NCBI GenBank assembly: GCA_945878645.1
Contig: CAMCTW010000004.1
Coordinates: forward strand, 1-37,665
DNA from: Bifidobacterium breve
GTDB lineage: Bacteria; Actinomycetota; Acidimicrobiia; Acidimicrobiales; Acidimicrobilacustridaceae
Reading direction: 5' to 3'
DNA length: 37,665 nucleotides
The translations under genes were made by a program, and so were the position numbers. Each line of letters begins with the position of its first letter. Positions within the stretch are counted from its first letter, which is position 1. Positions 17,542-25,747 of the stretch are shown here, in pieces. The notes below the pieces were generated by a model. It searched no databases, had not been told where the DNA came from, and was given only the letters and a program-made list of their open reading frames with translations.

Positions 17542-17614
17542 AGCCCGAGAGGAGAATCGAACTCCTGACCTGCTCATTACGAGTGAGCTGCTCTGCCGTC
17601 TGAGCTACCCGGGC
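17542..17614 (-). tRNA. tRNA-Thr (anticodon CGT)
   Basis: The 73-base sequence folds as a full cloverleaf. The acceptor stem GCCCGGG pairs with CTCGGGC (one G-T pair), the D arm is GCTC/GAGC, the anticodon stem GCTCA/TGAGC has loop CTCGTAA, and the T arm AGGAG/CTCCT has loop TTCGATT. The anticodon is CGT, reading ACG (Thr). CCA is not encoded; the discriminator base is T, followed by CTG. A TAACCT box (17631-17626) about 11 bases upstream may be its -10 promoter element. Confidence 0.97.
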
Positions 17615-17637
17615 GGGAAGCGATGAGGTTAGCCGCC

Positions 17638-17668
17638 GGGTCGGAAACGACCCACTCGGCGAAGTGGG
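17638..17668 (-). other. Two overlapping hairpins between holB and tRNA-Thr
   Basis: The first hairpin (on the minus strand) pairs CCCACT with AGTGGG around TCGCCG (17668-17651). The second pairs GGGTCG with CGACCC around TTTC (17653-17638). They share the three G bases at 17653-17651, so only one can form at a time. No U-tract follows. They lie 17 bases after the holB stop and upstream of the tRNA, so a terminator of the holB operon is the simplest reading. Confidence 0.45.
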
Positions 17669-17684
17669 CTCGATGGAAGTGGAC

Positions 17685-18776
17685 TCAATGGTGGGGTCGG
17701 CCAAGTTTCGTAAAGAGCGCCACCAACTGCAGTCGCTCGTTGGGGTTCCTCACCAGATTGGTCGCTAGGGCCGCAATGTCATCGATTGCAGCAGCAATCT
17801 CAGCTGGCCGCGGTGAAGCCGCGAGATCATCGCGGTAGCGCCGCGAAAGTTCCGTAAGACCGGCACGAATTTCATCAGTTCGGTATCGACGGACTTCGCG
17901 TTTATGGCGATCTTCGAACTGCTTGCGGCCCGACCCGCGTTCGCCTCGAGCAGCCACGAGTTCGGCGAACTCGGCAACTTCCGCGGCATGGGAGTCGGCC
18001 AATGGAGCCATGGCGTCTTCGATCATCGCCAACAGGTCATCGACCGTTTCAATTGCGCGTGCGCCCGTGCCATCGAGGCGATCAGGAACAGCGCGCCACG
18101 CAGCACGCCGCAACGAAAGCCGGTCATCGGTTGCCAACAACCGCGCGCGTCGGAGATCTCCGACCGCAGCGGCTGCCGCTTCAGCGGCACGGTCAGGCGC
18201 GACGCCTTCGGCGATCAATCGCTCGGTAACCACGTCATCAGTGATCGTTGCAAGGTCGATGCGTACACATCGGCTCGCAATTGTGACGAGATCATTCGGA
18301 ACATCGTCGGCGAGAACCACGAACACCGTTCCGGCGGGCGGTTCTTCAATGGTCTTTAATAACTTTGGAGCAGCGGTTGTCACAAGATGGAACTCGTCAA
18401 GAATGAGAACCTTCGGACCGTTCTCGATAGACGAACGCGCCGCGGTCGCAATGATCGCGTCGGCCTGCTCGGCAGAAATCGATGCACCAACTCGTTCGAA
18501 CTCGGTGATGTCGGAATGATTTTGCATCAATGCCATCCGCGCTTGCCGCACAGCATCGTCGCCCGTGCGATCACGACTTACCAACGCAGCAGCAAAGGCT
18601 CGCGCGAGTTCACGCTTTCCACTTCCGCGCGGACCAACCAGCATGTACGCGTGCACTGGTGCATTGACTGCAGCACGAAGTTCGCCAATCGCATCGTCCT
18701 GGCCGACGACATTGGCCCAGAGTTCAATTCCAGCGAGTTCCGCCGACAGCGGCGGGTAGTCGGTACGTGATGTCAC
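17685..18776 (-). CDS. holB: DNA polymerase III clamp-loader subunit (delta-prime type)
   Basis: This 363-residue AAA+ protein is a delta-prime subunit of the clamp loader that places the sliding clamp on DNA. It shows VVGQDDAI, the P-loop GPRGSGKR near residues 48-55, VLILDEFHLVT, KLLKTIEEPP and the sensor/arginine-finger motif ASRCVR. The P-loop ends in Arg rather than Thr or Ser, and the usual zinc cysteines are not evident. A charged region rich in Arg and Glu follows. Start is GTG, overlapping the tmk stop by GTGA. The gene is syntenic with Rv3644c. It is the last gene of the MFS-tmk-holB unit. Confidence 0.92.
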   Translation of the reverse strand: MTSRTDYPPLSAELAGIELWANVVGQDDAIGELRAAVNAPVHAYMLVGPRGSGKRELARAFAAALVSRDRTGDDAVRQARMALMQNHSDITEFERVGASISAEQADAIIATAARSSIENGPKVLILDEFHLVTTAAPKLLKTIEEPPAGTVFVVLADDVPNDLVTIASRCVRIDLATITDDVVTERLIAEGVAPDRAAEAAAAAVGDLRRARLLATDDRLSLRRAAWRAVPDRLDGTGARAIETVDDLLAMIEDAMAPLADSHAAEVAEFAELVAARGERGSGRKQFEDRHKREVRRYRTDEIRAGLTELSRRYRDDLAASPRPAEIAAAIDDIAALATNLVRNPNERLQLVALFTKLGRPHH

Positions 18777-19384
18777 AGAGGCAGTTGTAGCCGCTCAGCG
18801 ACGACAGCGAACACCGCAGCGGAAACCTCTTCGATCGAAGGGGTGCCATCGATGACCACCCAACGATCTGGTTCGGCCGCCGCTTGGGATCGGAAACCTT
18901 CGATCACTGCCGCATGGAACGACGCCGGTTCTGACTCCATCCGATCGCGGGAGGAACCGAGACGAATATCGGCTTCGGCCTCGGGTACATCGAGAAGAAC
19001 GATGAGGTCGGGCCATACGCCACCCGTCGCCCACAGCGAGAGGTTGCGAATTTCGCTCACCGGGAGTCCACGACCATGGCCTTGGTAGGCGATCGATGAA
19101 CCCGCAAACCGATCAGAGACCACGTGACGTCCCGATAGCAAAGCCGGCTCTACAACTTCCGCTACGTGCTGCGCGCGATCGGCAGCCATGAGAAGTGCTT
19201 CAGCGCGATCAGAAAGGTTGACTGTTTGCGGATCGAGAAGAACGGCACGTAATCGTGCGCCGATCACTGTTCCACCTGGTTCGCGAGTGAGCACTGCATC
19301 GATCGCTGTTGCTAAACGTTGCGACTGCGTCGATTTTCCGCAGGCCTCGCCACCTTCAAACGCAATGAATATTCCGCGAGTCAT
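18773..19384 (-). CDS. tmk: Thymidylate kinase
   Basis: Tmk phosphorylates dTMP to dTDP. The 203-residue protein has the P-loop FEGGEACGKST at residues 9-19, LTREPGGT, the DRF motif as SDRFAGSSIAYQGHGR, LDVPEAEADIRLGSSRDRMESE containing the LID arginines, and a normal C-terminus. It begins with ATG overlapping the stop of the MFS gene (ATGA) and ends overlapping holB (GTGA). In several actinobacteria a MFS domain is fused in front of thymidylate kinase; here the two are separate, overlapping genes. Confidence 0.95.
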   Translation of the reverse strand: MTRGIFIAFEGGEACGKSTQSQRLATAIDAVLTREPGGTVIGARLRAVLLDPQTVNLSDRAEALLMAADRAQHVAEVVEPALLSGRHVVSDRFAGSSIAYQGHGRGLPVSEIRNLSLWATGGVWPDLIVLLDVPEAEADIRLGSSRDRMESEPASFHAAVIEGFRSQAAAEPDRWVVIDGTPSIEEVSAAVFAVVAERLQLPL

Positions 19385-21027
19385 ATCGGTTCTCCGGAAG
19401 CTTCGTCGTCGCGGTGAGGTTCAGGTACGGGGCCGGCCGGGCGCAGATCGATCGGAGTGAAATCAAGCGGCTGTGGATCCGGGGGATTGGGCCGAGATGG
19501 ATGATCGGATTCGCCAGCACGCTTCGTTCGCTGCCCTGCACGCAACGAAGCTCCAGCAACAAACCCTGCAGCGATGATGATCAGCGCAGCAAGCCACAAC
19601 GCAAGTCGAACGCCTGGGAGTTCCACCGTTTTTCCAGCGACGTCGATGCGATTGTTAATCAAGGTTGATGCCATACGTCCAAGAATTGCTGCAAGTAGTG
19701 GACCAGCAACCATCGCAATAAGCACGCACATGCGAACAAGAGTGTTGAGTGAACTGAAGACACGACCGCGAAGATCATCAGCGACTTCTTGTTGGAGCAT
19801 TGCAAAACCGAGAACGTAAACCGGCCCGACAGCAATCCCCATCAGTCCAACGAAGATCACCGCAGCCCACAACGACGAAGATGAGGCAGCGCAGAACAAC
19901 GCTATTCCCGCAACAAAGAGCGCGGCGGTGAATGTTGTGGTTTGAGGCAATCGCTTCTGGAATACCGACACTCCAACAACGCCGATCGCGACACCAAAGC
20001 CAAGCGCTGTGGTGAACAGTCCGTAGCCAGCCGCACCGGCATCGAGAACTTCGGTCGAAAACACTGCGCCGAGCGGAATAAGCATGCCGCCACCGATAAG
20101 TCCAGTAGCAAGTCCAAGATTCACGGCGCGAACGGTGTGGTTCTTCCAAATTTCGTTCCAGCCCTCACGAAGTTCTTCCAGTGTGGCTTTGATATCGACG
20201 CGTCGTTCATCATCGGCTGTCGTTCGGACGCGCCGCTCCCGTTTAGGGAATGTGAGTCGGCTAATCATCCACGCCGAAAAAACGAACGTGAGTGCATCGG
20301 CATAAAACGCGAATGCCATCTGATTGGTCTCGAGCCACCCAAGTCCAGGAACTCGGCCAATCCAAACTGACAATCCGGCCAGAAGTGCAAACAGCAACGA
20401 TGCGAACGGAAAGGTTCCGTAGGCCGCAGCCAGTGACAACGAGTTCGCTGTCGTTAAGTGTTCCGGAGGAACCAAGTTCGGAACTTCCGAATCCTTCGCT
20501 GGACCCCACAACAACGTGAGAACTTCTAGTACGAGCGATGCAAGAACAAGACCAATGACATCGCTGACGAACGGAAGCAGCGCCATCACAACTGCTCGTC
20601 CAATATCGCAACTGACCATCACCTTCTTGCGATCCCAACGATCAACAAGCACGCCCGCTAGTGGTCCGAAGAAAAACCCAGGCACGATGCGCGCGGCCAT
20701 GACGAGTGAGATCGCACCAGCACCAGCACCGCCACCGATGGTGGCCGCTAGAAGGATGATCGCCGAGAAGCCCAACCAATCGCCCGTGGCGGAGACAACT
20801 TGAACAAGCCAAAGCCGGAAAAACTCGTGACTGCCAAAAAGACGAACGTGGAAACCTGGTCGATCCGAGGGATCCTTCGTAAAGAGTGTTTCGGTGTCCT
20901 CACCAAAAAGTGAGGCACGACTCCAGCCCGGGATGGTCGCGTCAACGTCGGGGCCAGAAGCCTCGACGGGCATTGCATCCTCGGGGGGATCGGCTTCGTC
21001 CCGGGGTTCGGGGCGATGCACAGCCAT
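19381..21027 (-). CDS. MFS transporter with long charged N-terminal extension
   Basis: The 548-residue protein is a major facilitator transporter with about 12 transmembrane segments. The A-loop signature is GPLAGVLVDRWDRKKVM, and the second half has QQEVADDLRGRVFSSLNTLVRM typical of the macrolide/enterobactin-exporter-like subgroup. Before the first helix there are roughly 70 acidic and proline-rich residues, and after the last helix a cytoplasmic tail rich in Pro and Asp (PSRPNPPDPQP). The substrate is unknown. It is cotranscribed with tmk and holB through overlapping codons, an odd partner that reflects the MFS-thymidylate kinase fusions seen in relatives. AGG lies nine bases before the ATG. 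Confidence 0.9.
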   Translation of the reverse strand: MAVHRPEPRDEADPPEDAMPVEASGPDVDATIPGWSRASLFGEDTETLFTKDPSDRPGFHVRLFGSHEFFRLWLVQVVSATGDWLGFSAIILLAATIGGGAGAGAISLVMAARIVPGFFFGPLAGVLVDRWDRKKVMVSCDIGRAVVMALLPFVSDVIGLVLASLVLEVLTLLWGPAKDSEVPNLVPPEHLTTANSLSLAAAYGTFPFASLLFALLAGLSVWIGRVPGLGWLETNQMAFAFYADALTFVFSAWMISRLTFPKRERRVRTTADDERRVDIKATLEELREGWNEIWKNHTVRAVNLGLATGLIGGGMLIPLGAVFSTEVLDAGAAGYGLFTTALGFGVAIGVVGVSVFQKRLPQTTTFTAALFVAGIALFCAASSSSLWAAVIFVGLMGIAVGPVYVLGFAMLQQEVADDLRGRVFSSLNTLVRMCVLIAMVAGPLLAAILGRMASTLINNRIDVAGKTVELPGVRLALWLAALIIIAAGFVAGASLRAGQRTKRAGESDHPSRPNPPDPQPLDFTPIDLRPAGPVPEPHRDDEASGEPI

Positions 21028-21080
21028 GAGAAGAGCCTAGGAGAGGTCCCTGCTGCCCCTGAGCACCACCCTGAGGGTAT

Positions 21081-23927
21081 TCAGCGTTCTTGATCGAGGA
21101 TCTGGGACTCGGACCTGACCACATTGGACTTCTTCGCCGCCTTCTTGGCCGCCTTCGACTGCCCGGTAGCCACCGTGTGCTTGGTCATCAGATCAGGCTT
21201 CTTGGCTCGTGATTTGGCGCTCTTCTTGGCCGTCGCCTTCTTTTTCGCGGCCTTCTTCACGGACTTCTTCGCTGCCTTCTTGGCCGCCGGCCCACCGTTT
21301 TCCGCGATGTAAACACGCCGATCCTGAAGAAGCTCTGCCCCGCGCTCGGGACTCAGTGTTTCGGGAACATCGCCAATACGAAGCGAGGCATTGGTCTCGC
21401 CATCAGTGACGTAGGGCCCAAACTTTCCGTCTTTGATCAACATTTGACGGCCTGAGGCTGGGTCGATGCCGAGATCCGCCAATGGAGGCTTCGGCGCCCG
21501 CTTCCCATACTGGCGCGGCACCGCGAAGAGCGCGAGTGCGTCTTCAAACGTGACTCCAAGCATCTGCTCTTCAGAATCCAGGCTCCGAGTTTCCGGCTTC
21601 TCGGCCTCGCCTTCATCGCCCTTGGTCAGATACGGACCGAACTTTCCGTTCTGCGCACGAATCGATTTTCCGGTTTCGGGATCTGAACCAAGAACCTTCG
21701 GGAATGACAAAAGTTCGAGTGCGGTTTCGAGTGTCACCTCGTAAGGATCCATCGATTTGAACAGCGAGGCGCGACGAGGCTTCTCGTCGGGAGCTTCTTC
21801 AATTTCTCCCAGCTGGACGTACGGTCCAAAGCGGCCACTCATGACAAAAACCGTCAGACCGGTTTCAGGATCTTCACCGATGGGCTTGCCGCCCTTCGGC
21901 ATGGCAAGCAATTCGAGCGCAACTGCGACAGTGAGATCGGCGGGCGGAAGGTTCTCGGGCACCGACGCAGTGTCGTCACCGCGCTGCACATAGGGCCCGA
22001 ACTTTCCAGGTTTCGCGATGACGGGCATTCCATTGTGATCGTCGCCCAACAAGAACGTATTGATAGCGGCCGCATCGATTTCAGGAAGTCGCTCGGTGAC
22101 CAGGTCACGAAGCCCATCTTTTCGCACTCCGTCAACCATGGGACCGAAATAGAACTCGGCAAGTGTGTCGACGCTGTTCGCATCACCATTCGAGATGCGA
22201 TCGAGTACTCCTTCGAGATTCGCGGTGAAGTCGTAGTCGACGAGTTCAGCGAAGTGCTGTTCGAGCAGCGTGGTTACCGCGAATGCATTCCAACTGGGAA
22301 CAAGTGCAGAACCCTTCTTCCACACATAGCCACGGCCCTGAATGGTTTCCATGATTGATGCATACGTCGAAGGACGACCAACACCAAGCTCTTCCATTTT
22401 TCCGACAAGCGATGCTTCAGTAAATCGAGCTGGCGGTTTTGTGGCGTGACCTTCCGGACTGATTTCCGTGGCATCAAGACCGTCGCCGACCTTCAACTGC
22501 GGCAGCCGGCGTTCGGTGTCGTCTTCGCTTTCTAAATCGGTGTCGTCGGTGCGCCAGTCTTCGACCTGCATCCAACCGCGTTCAGTAATAACCGTGCCTG
22601 CCGCCGAGAATTCTGCATCTCGGCCACTCGCCGTTACCGAACCAAGGCGAACCGTGACGGTTTCACCAATTGCATCGATCATCTGCGATGCAACAGTGCG
22701 TTGCCAGATGATCTCGTACAGACGAAATTCGCCGGGGGCAACTTCATTCCGAACTTCTTCGGGTCGACGGAATCGATCACCAGCGGGACGGATAGCTTCA
22801 TGCGCTTCTTGCGCATTCGCTGCTTTCTTGCCCCAGGTACGCGGATTTTGTTCAATCGCCGAAGCACCGTACCGCTCGGTGATTTCCGCTTTCGCTGCAG
22901 CGACAGCTGCGGCAGAAAGATTGGTGGAGTCCGTTCGCATGTAGGTGATGTAGCCCTGCTGGTAAAGACCCTGGGCCATCGACATGACCTGCTTGGCTGA
23001 CACTTTGAGACGGCGACCGGCGACCTGTTGCAGCGTTGACGTCGTGAACGGGGCGAATGGTCGCTTGCGATAGGGCTTGGACTCAACACTTCGTACTGAG
23101 AATGACGATGACTGCAGTTCTGCGGCGAGGGAAGTCACTGTTTCTTCATTGAGGATGACGCGGTCGTCGCGCTTCAGATCGCCATCGTCATCGAAATCAT
23201 TTCCCGTGGCGATACGAACGCCATCGAGTTCAAGAAGTTTTGCTCCGAAGGGAATCGGTTCAGAGGACGCGGCGAACACGCCTTTGATGTCCCACCAGTC
23301 GGAAGAGACGAACGCCATGATTTCGCGTTCACGTTCCACCACAAGGCGTGTCGCAACACTCTGCACACGGCCTGCCGACAATCCACGATTGACCTTCTTC
23401 CACAGAACCTGAGAAAGGTCATAGCCAGCGAGTCGGTCGAGGAGTCGACGCGTTTCCTGCGCGTCGACGAGTAACTGATCGAGCTCACGCGGATTGGCAA
23501 ATGCCTCGCGAATCGCTGGGGCGGTGATTTCGTGGAACACCATTCGGTAAACGGGCATGTCCTTCGGCGGCTTCAACACCTGGAGCAAATGCCACGCAAT
23601 TGCTTCGCCCTCGCGATCCTCATCGGTTGCGAGATACAGCGCATCAGCGTTCTTCAATGCACGACGAAGTTCAGCGACGGTGTCTTTCTTCTTGTCATAG
23701 ACCTTGTAATAGGGCTTGAAGCCGTCATCGGGATCAATGCCCAGGTACGACCACCACTCTTTTTGTTTCCCCTCGGGGAGCTCCTTGGCCTTGGACACGA
23801 GATCACGAATGTGACCAACCGATGCGATAACAGTCGGTGACGCGCCACCGGTGTCCTCGCCGCGGAGGAATTCGGTGATCTTCTTCGCCTTGGTGGGCGA
23901 TTCGACGATGACGAGGGGACCGGCCAT
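21081..23927 (-). CDS. topA: DNA topoisomerase I (type IA)
   Basis: TopA relaxes negative supercoils. The 948-residue protein starts with the TOPRIM domain (LVIVESPTKAKK with Glu9; ATDEDREGEA with Asp102, Asp104 and Glu106) and has the active tyrosine Tyr329 in ITYMRTDS. The C-terminal part holds four Toprim-C repeats, each with G(K/R)FGPYV/L. The tail is rich in Lys and Ala (KKAAKKSVKKAAKKKATAKK and on), as in mycobacterial enzymes, where it aids processivity. The start at 23927 gives the canonical MAGPLVIVESP; the longer frame to 24083 is rejected. No ribosome site is present, but TTGACA and CATTGT are placed for a leaderless mRNA. It lies 53 bases upstream of the MFS gene. Confidence 0.97.
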   Translation of the reverse strand: MAGPLVIVESPTKAKKITEFLRGEDTGGASPTVIASVGHIRDLVSKAKELPEGKQKEWWSYLGIDPDDGFKPYYKVYDKKKDTVAELRRALKNADALYLATDEDREGEAIAWHLLQVLKPPKDMPVYRMVFHEITAPAIREAFANPRELDQLLVDAQETRRLLDRLAGYDLSQVLWKKVNRGLSAGRVQSVATRLVVEREREIMAFVSSDWWDIKGVFAASSEPIPFGAKLLELDGVRIATGNDFDDDGDLKRDDRVILNEETVTSLAAELQSSSFSVRSVESKPYRKRPFAPFTTSTLQQVAGRRLKVSAKQVMSMAQGLYQQGYITYMRTDSTNLSAAAVAAAKAEITERYGASAIEQNPRTWGKKAANAQEAHEAIRPAGDRFRRPEEVRNEVAPGEFRLYEIIWQRTVASQMIDAIGETVTVRLGSVTASGRDAEFSAAGTVITERGWMQVEDWRTDDTDLESEDDTERRLPQLKVGDGLDATEISPEGHATKPPARFTEASLVGKMEELGVGRPSTYASIMETIQGRGYVWKKGSALVPSWNAFAVTTLLEQHFAELVDYDFTANLEGVLDRISNGDANSVDTLAEFYFGPMVDGVRKDGLRDLVTERLPEIDAAAINTFLLGDDHNGMPVIAKPGKFGPYVQRGDDTASVPENLPPADLTVAVALELLAMPKGGKPIGEDPETGLTVFVMSGRFGPYVQLGEIEEAPDEKPRRASLFKSMDPYEVTLETALELLSFPKVLGSDPETGKSIRAQNGKFGPYLTKGDEGEAEKPETRSLDSEEQMLGVTFEDALALFAVPRQYGKRAPKPPLADLGIDPASGRQMLIKDGKFGPYVTDGETNASLRIGDVPETLSPERGAELLQDRRVYIAENGGPAAKKAAKKSVKKAAKKKATAKKSAKSRAKKPDLMTKHTVATGQSKAAKKAAKKSNVVRSESQILDQER

Positions 23928-23935
23928 GGGGGGAC

Positions 23936-23965
23936 ACAATGAGACCACCCCGGCGCCTCTGTCAA
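23936..23965 (-). promoter_or_regulatory. Probable topA promoter (near-leaderless)
   Basis: On the minus strand TTGACA (23965-23960), a perfect -35 consensus, is followed after 18 bases by CATTGT (23941-23936). Transcription would begin at about 23929-23928, directly before the topA ATG at 23927. This agrees with the lack of a Shine-Dalgarno site. The -10 box is only half matched. Confidence 0.5.
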
Positions 23966-23989
23966 TCGCAGCCATTCGAACCACCGTCG

Positions 23990-24020
23990 CGGGGACCCCT
24001 AAAGGGGGTCCCCGATTTTT
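23990..24020 (+). terminator. Intrinsic-terminator-like hairpin between topA and cupin gene
   Basis: A perfect 10-base-pair stem (arms CGGGGACCCC and GGGGTCCCCG) with the loop TAAAG is followed by ATTTTT on the plus strand. It lies between two divergent promoters, so there is no obvious upstream plus-strand gene to terminate. It may stop antisense transcription of topA, or it may act as a structured DNA element. Confidence 0.6.
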
Positions 24021-24064
24021 CTTATCCACAGCCCTGTTTTCCCGCCCTGAACGGGGATTTCGGC

Positions 24065-24070
24065 CATACT
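24065..24070 (+). promoter_or_regulatory. Possible -10 box of the cupin gene
   Basis: CATACT lies six bases before the GTG start codon of the cupin gene, the distance expected for a leaderless transcript. No Shine-Dalgarno site is present. A -35 box is not evident. Confidence 0.3.
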
Positions 24071-24076
24071 CGGCCC

Positions 24077-24487
24077 GTGACACCTGCCGGCGAAAACCCC
24101 ATCTCAGACGACGACACCCTTCGACCCCTCGGCGAGGCCGGATCAGGCGAACGACGCCCGTGGGGTGAGTTCGTCATCCTCGACGACGGCCCCGCCGCCA
24201 AGGTCAAGCGCATCAGTGTTGAACCTGGACAGCGGTTGTCCTATCAATCGCACGACAAGCGCTCAGAACATTGGATCGTTGTCGAAGGAACAGCCATCGT
24301 CACGCTCAACGATGTGGACCACTCCGTCGAGTCTGGCGGCACGATTGAGATTCCTGTCCACACAAAACACCGAGTTCGTAACGACGGCACAACACCCGTG
24401 GTGTTTATTGAAGTGCAGACCGGCACGTACTTCGGTGAAGACGACATCGTCCGCTACGAAGACGACTACGGAAGAGCAGGTTCCTAA
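24077..24487 (+). CDS. Cupin, mannose-6-phosphate isomerase type II-like
   Basis: The 136-residue protein matches the cupin domain of type II mannose-6-phosphate isomerase/GDP-mannose pyrophosphorylase. It has [32 protein letters not shown]-type metal-site sequence ending [20 protein letters not shown], then [16 protein letters not shown] and DDYGR. The metal ligands His, Glu and His are seen as QSHDKRSEH and HTKHR. It has only the isomerase-type cupin and no nucleotidyltransferase domain, so fructose-6-phosphate to mannose-6-phosphate isomerisation is possible but other sugar roles are not excluded. The GTG at 24077 gives a leaderless gene. Its TAA overlaps the acyl-CoA dehydrogenase ATG. 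Confidence 0.87.
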   Translation: MTPAGENPISDDDTLRPLGEAGSGERRPWGEFVILDDGPAAKVKRISVEPGQRLSYQSHDKRSEHWIVVEGTAIVTLNDVDHSVESGGTIEIPVHTKHRVRNDGTTPVVFIEVQTGTYFGEDDIVRYEDDYGRAGS

Positions 24488-25719
24488 TGGACTTCGCACT
24501 CAGCCCACGCGCCACGGACCTTCAACAACGCCTGCTCGCATTTATGGAAGAAAAGGTGATCCCGGCAGAGCCAGCCTTTGCTGAGGAAATGCGCGCTTCA
24601 GGGGATCCCCACTTCCACCCACACGTGATGGAAGAACTCAAAACCGAAGCGAAAGCGCGCGGTTTGTGGAATCTCTTTATGCCACACACCACCGAGTGGA
24701 CACCCGATCCAGTTTCGAATGTTGACTACGCACCGCTCGCAGAAATCACCGGACGCAGCCCTCTCGGTCCCGAGTCAGTGAACTCCGCTGCGCCCGACAC
24801 CGGCAACATGGAAATCCTTGCGCTGTTCGGAACTCCCGAACAAAAAGATCGTTGGTTGGTTCCATTACTCGAAGGCGAAATCCGATCTTGTTTCGCCATG
24901 ACCGAGCCTGATGTTGCGTCGAGTGATGCACGAAACATCAGTCTCAGCATCGTTCGTGATGGCGACGACTACGTTCTAAATGGCCGTAAATGGTGGATTT
25001 CAGGCGCGGCAAACCCACGTTGCCGTGTGGCAATCGTGATGGGAAAAACTGATCCATCGGCTCCCACGTACACGCAGCAATCGATGGTGCTCGTGCCCAT
25101 GGACACGCCCGGACTTACCGTTGTGCGCGATCTCATGGTGTTCGGATACAACGATCGCGAAGGCCATTGTGAGTTGAAGTTCGACAATGTTCGCGTACCC
25201 GTGTCCAACATTCTCGGCGAAGAAGGCAGCGGCTTTGCGCTCGCACAAGCCCGTCTCGGTCCTGGCCGCATTCACCACTGCATGCGGTGCATCGGTATGG
25301 CTGAACGCGCTCTTGAACTCATGTGTCGCCGAGTCACCGAACGCGTTGCTTTCGGTAAGCCACTTGCCCAACAAGGCGTCATTCAGGAATGGATCGCCGA
25401 TTCCCGCATGGAAATCGAACAGGCCCGCCTGCTCACAATGAAGGCGGCGTGGCTGATGGATACCGTCGGCAACAAGGGGGCTCGCACCGAGATCTCCGCT
25501 ATCAAAGTGATCGCCCCAAATGTTGCACTCGCTGTTGTCGATCGCGCGATTCAGGCGCATGGCGGCGGCGGTGTTTCGCAGGACTTCCCCCTTGCGGGAA
25601 TGTGGGCTGGCCTGCGTACGCTTCGATTTGCCGATGGGCCGGACGAGGTTCACCGCATGCAACTGGCTCGCCGCGAACTCGGGCGTTACACCGACTCCGG
25701 CGAGTCCAAGCCGACCTGA
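24487..25719 (+). CDS. Acyl-CoA dehydrogenase family protein
   Basis: The 410-residue flavoprotein resembles the ACAD10/11-type acyl-CoA dehydrogenases, which form enoyl-CoA and pass electrons to an electron-transfer flavoprotein. Visible signatures are [13 protein letters not shown] (flavin and substrate binding), [32 protein letters not shown], and the C-terminal [20 protein letters not shown], with ADGPDEVH in the region carrying the base in this subgroup. Substrate chain length is unknown. It starts on ATG overlapping the cupin TAA (TAATG), so the two are translationally linked, although a shared pathway is not evident. It is convergent with nhaA, leaving 28 bases between stops. Confidence 0.94.
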   Translation: MDFALSPRATDLQQRLLAFMEEKVIPAEPAFAEEMRASGDPHFHPHVMEELKTEAKARGLWNLFMPHTTEWTPDPVSNVDYAPLAEITGRSPLGPESVNSAAPDTGNMEILALFGTPEQKDRWLVPLLEGEIRSCFAMTEPDVASSDARNISLSIVRDGDDYVLNGRKWWISGAANPRCRVAIVMGKTDPSAPTYTQQSMVLVPMDTPGLTVVRDLMVFGYNDREGHCELKFDNVRVPVSNILGEEGSGFALAQARLGPGRIHHCMRCIGMAERALELMCRRVTERVAFGKPLAQQGVIQEWIADSRMEIEQARLLTMKAAWLMDTVGNKGARTEISAIKVIAPNVALAVVDRAIQAHGGGGVSQDFPLAGMWAGLRTLRFADGPDEVHRMQLARRELGRYTDSGESKPT

Positions 25720-25747
25720 GGCGATTTCCGCAACGCTCGTTCGTCCA

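Noticed and set aside
17456-17704. 82-residue minus-strand frame covering tRNA-Thr and the start of sigR
   Set aside because: It reads through the tRNA gene and out of frame with sigR, so it cannot be a gene.
22468-22944. 158-residue plus-strand frame inside topA
   Set aside because: It is antisense to the topoisomerase core with no domain; typical for GC-biased codons.
24001-24020. Riboswitch or attenuator for the cupin gene
   Set aside because: The cupin gene's likely promoter lies downstream of the hairpin and gives a leaderless mRNA, so the hairpin would not be in its transcript; no aptamer-like structure was seen.
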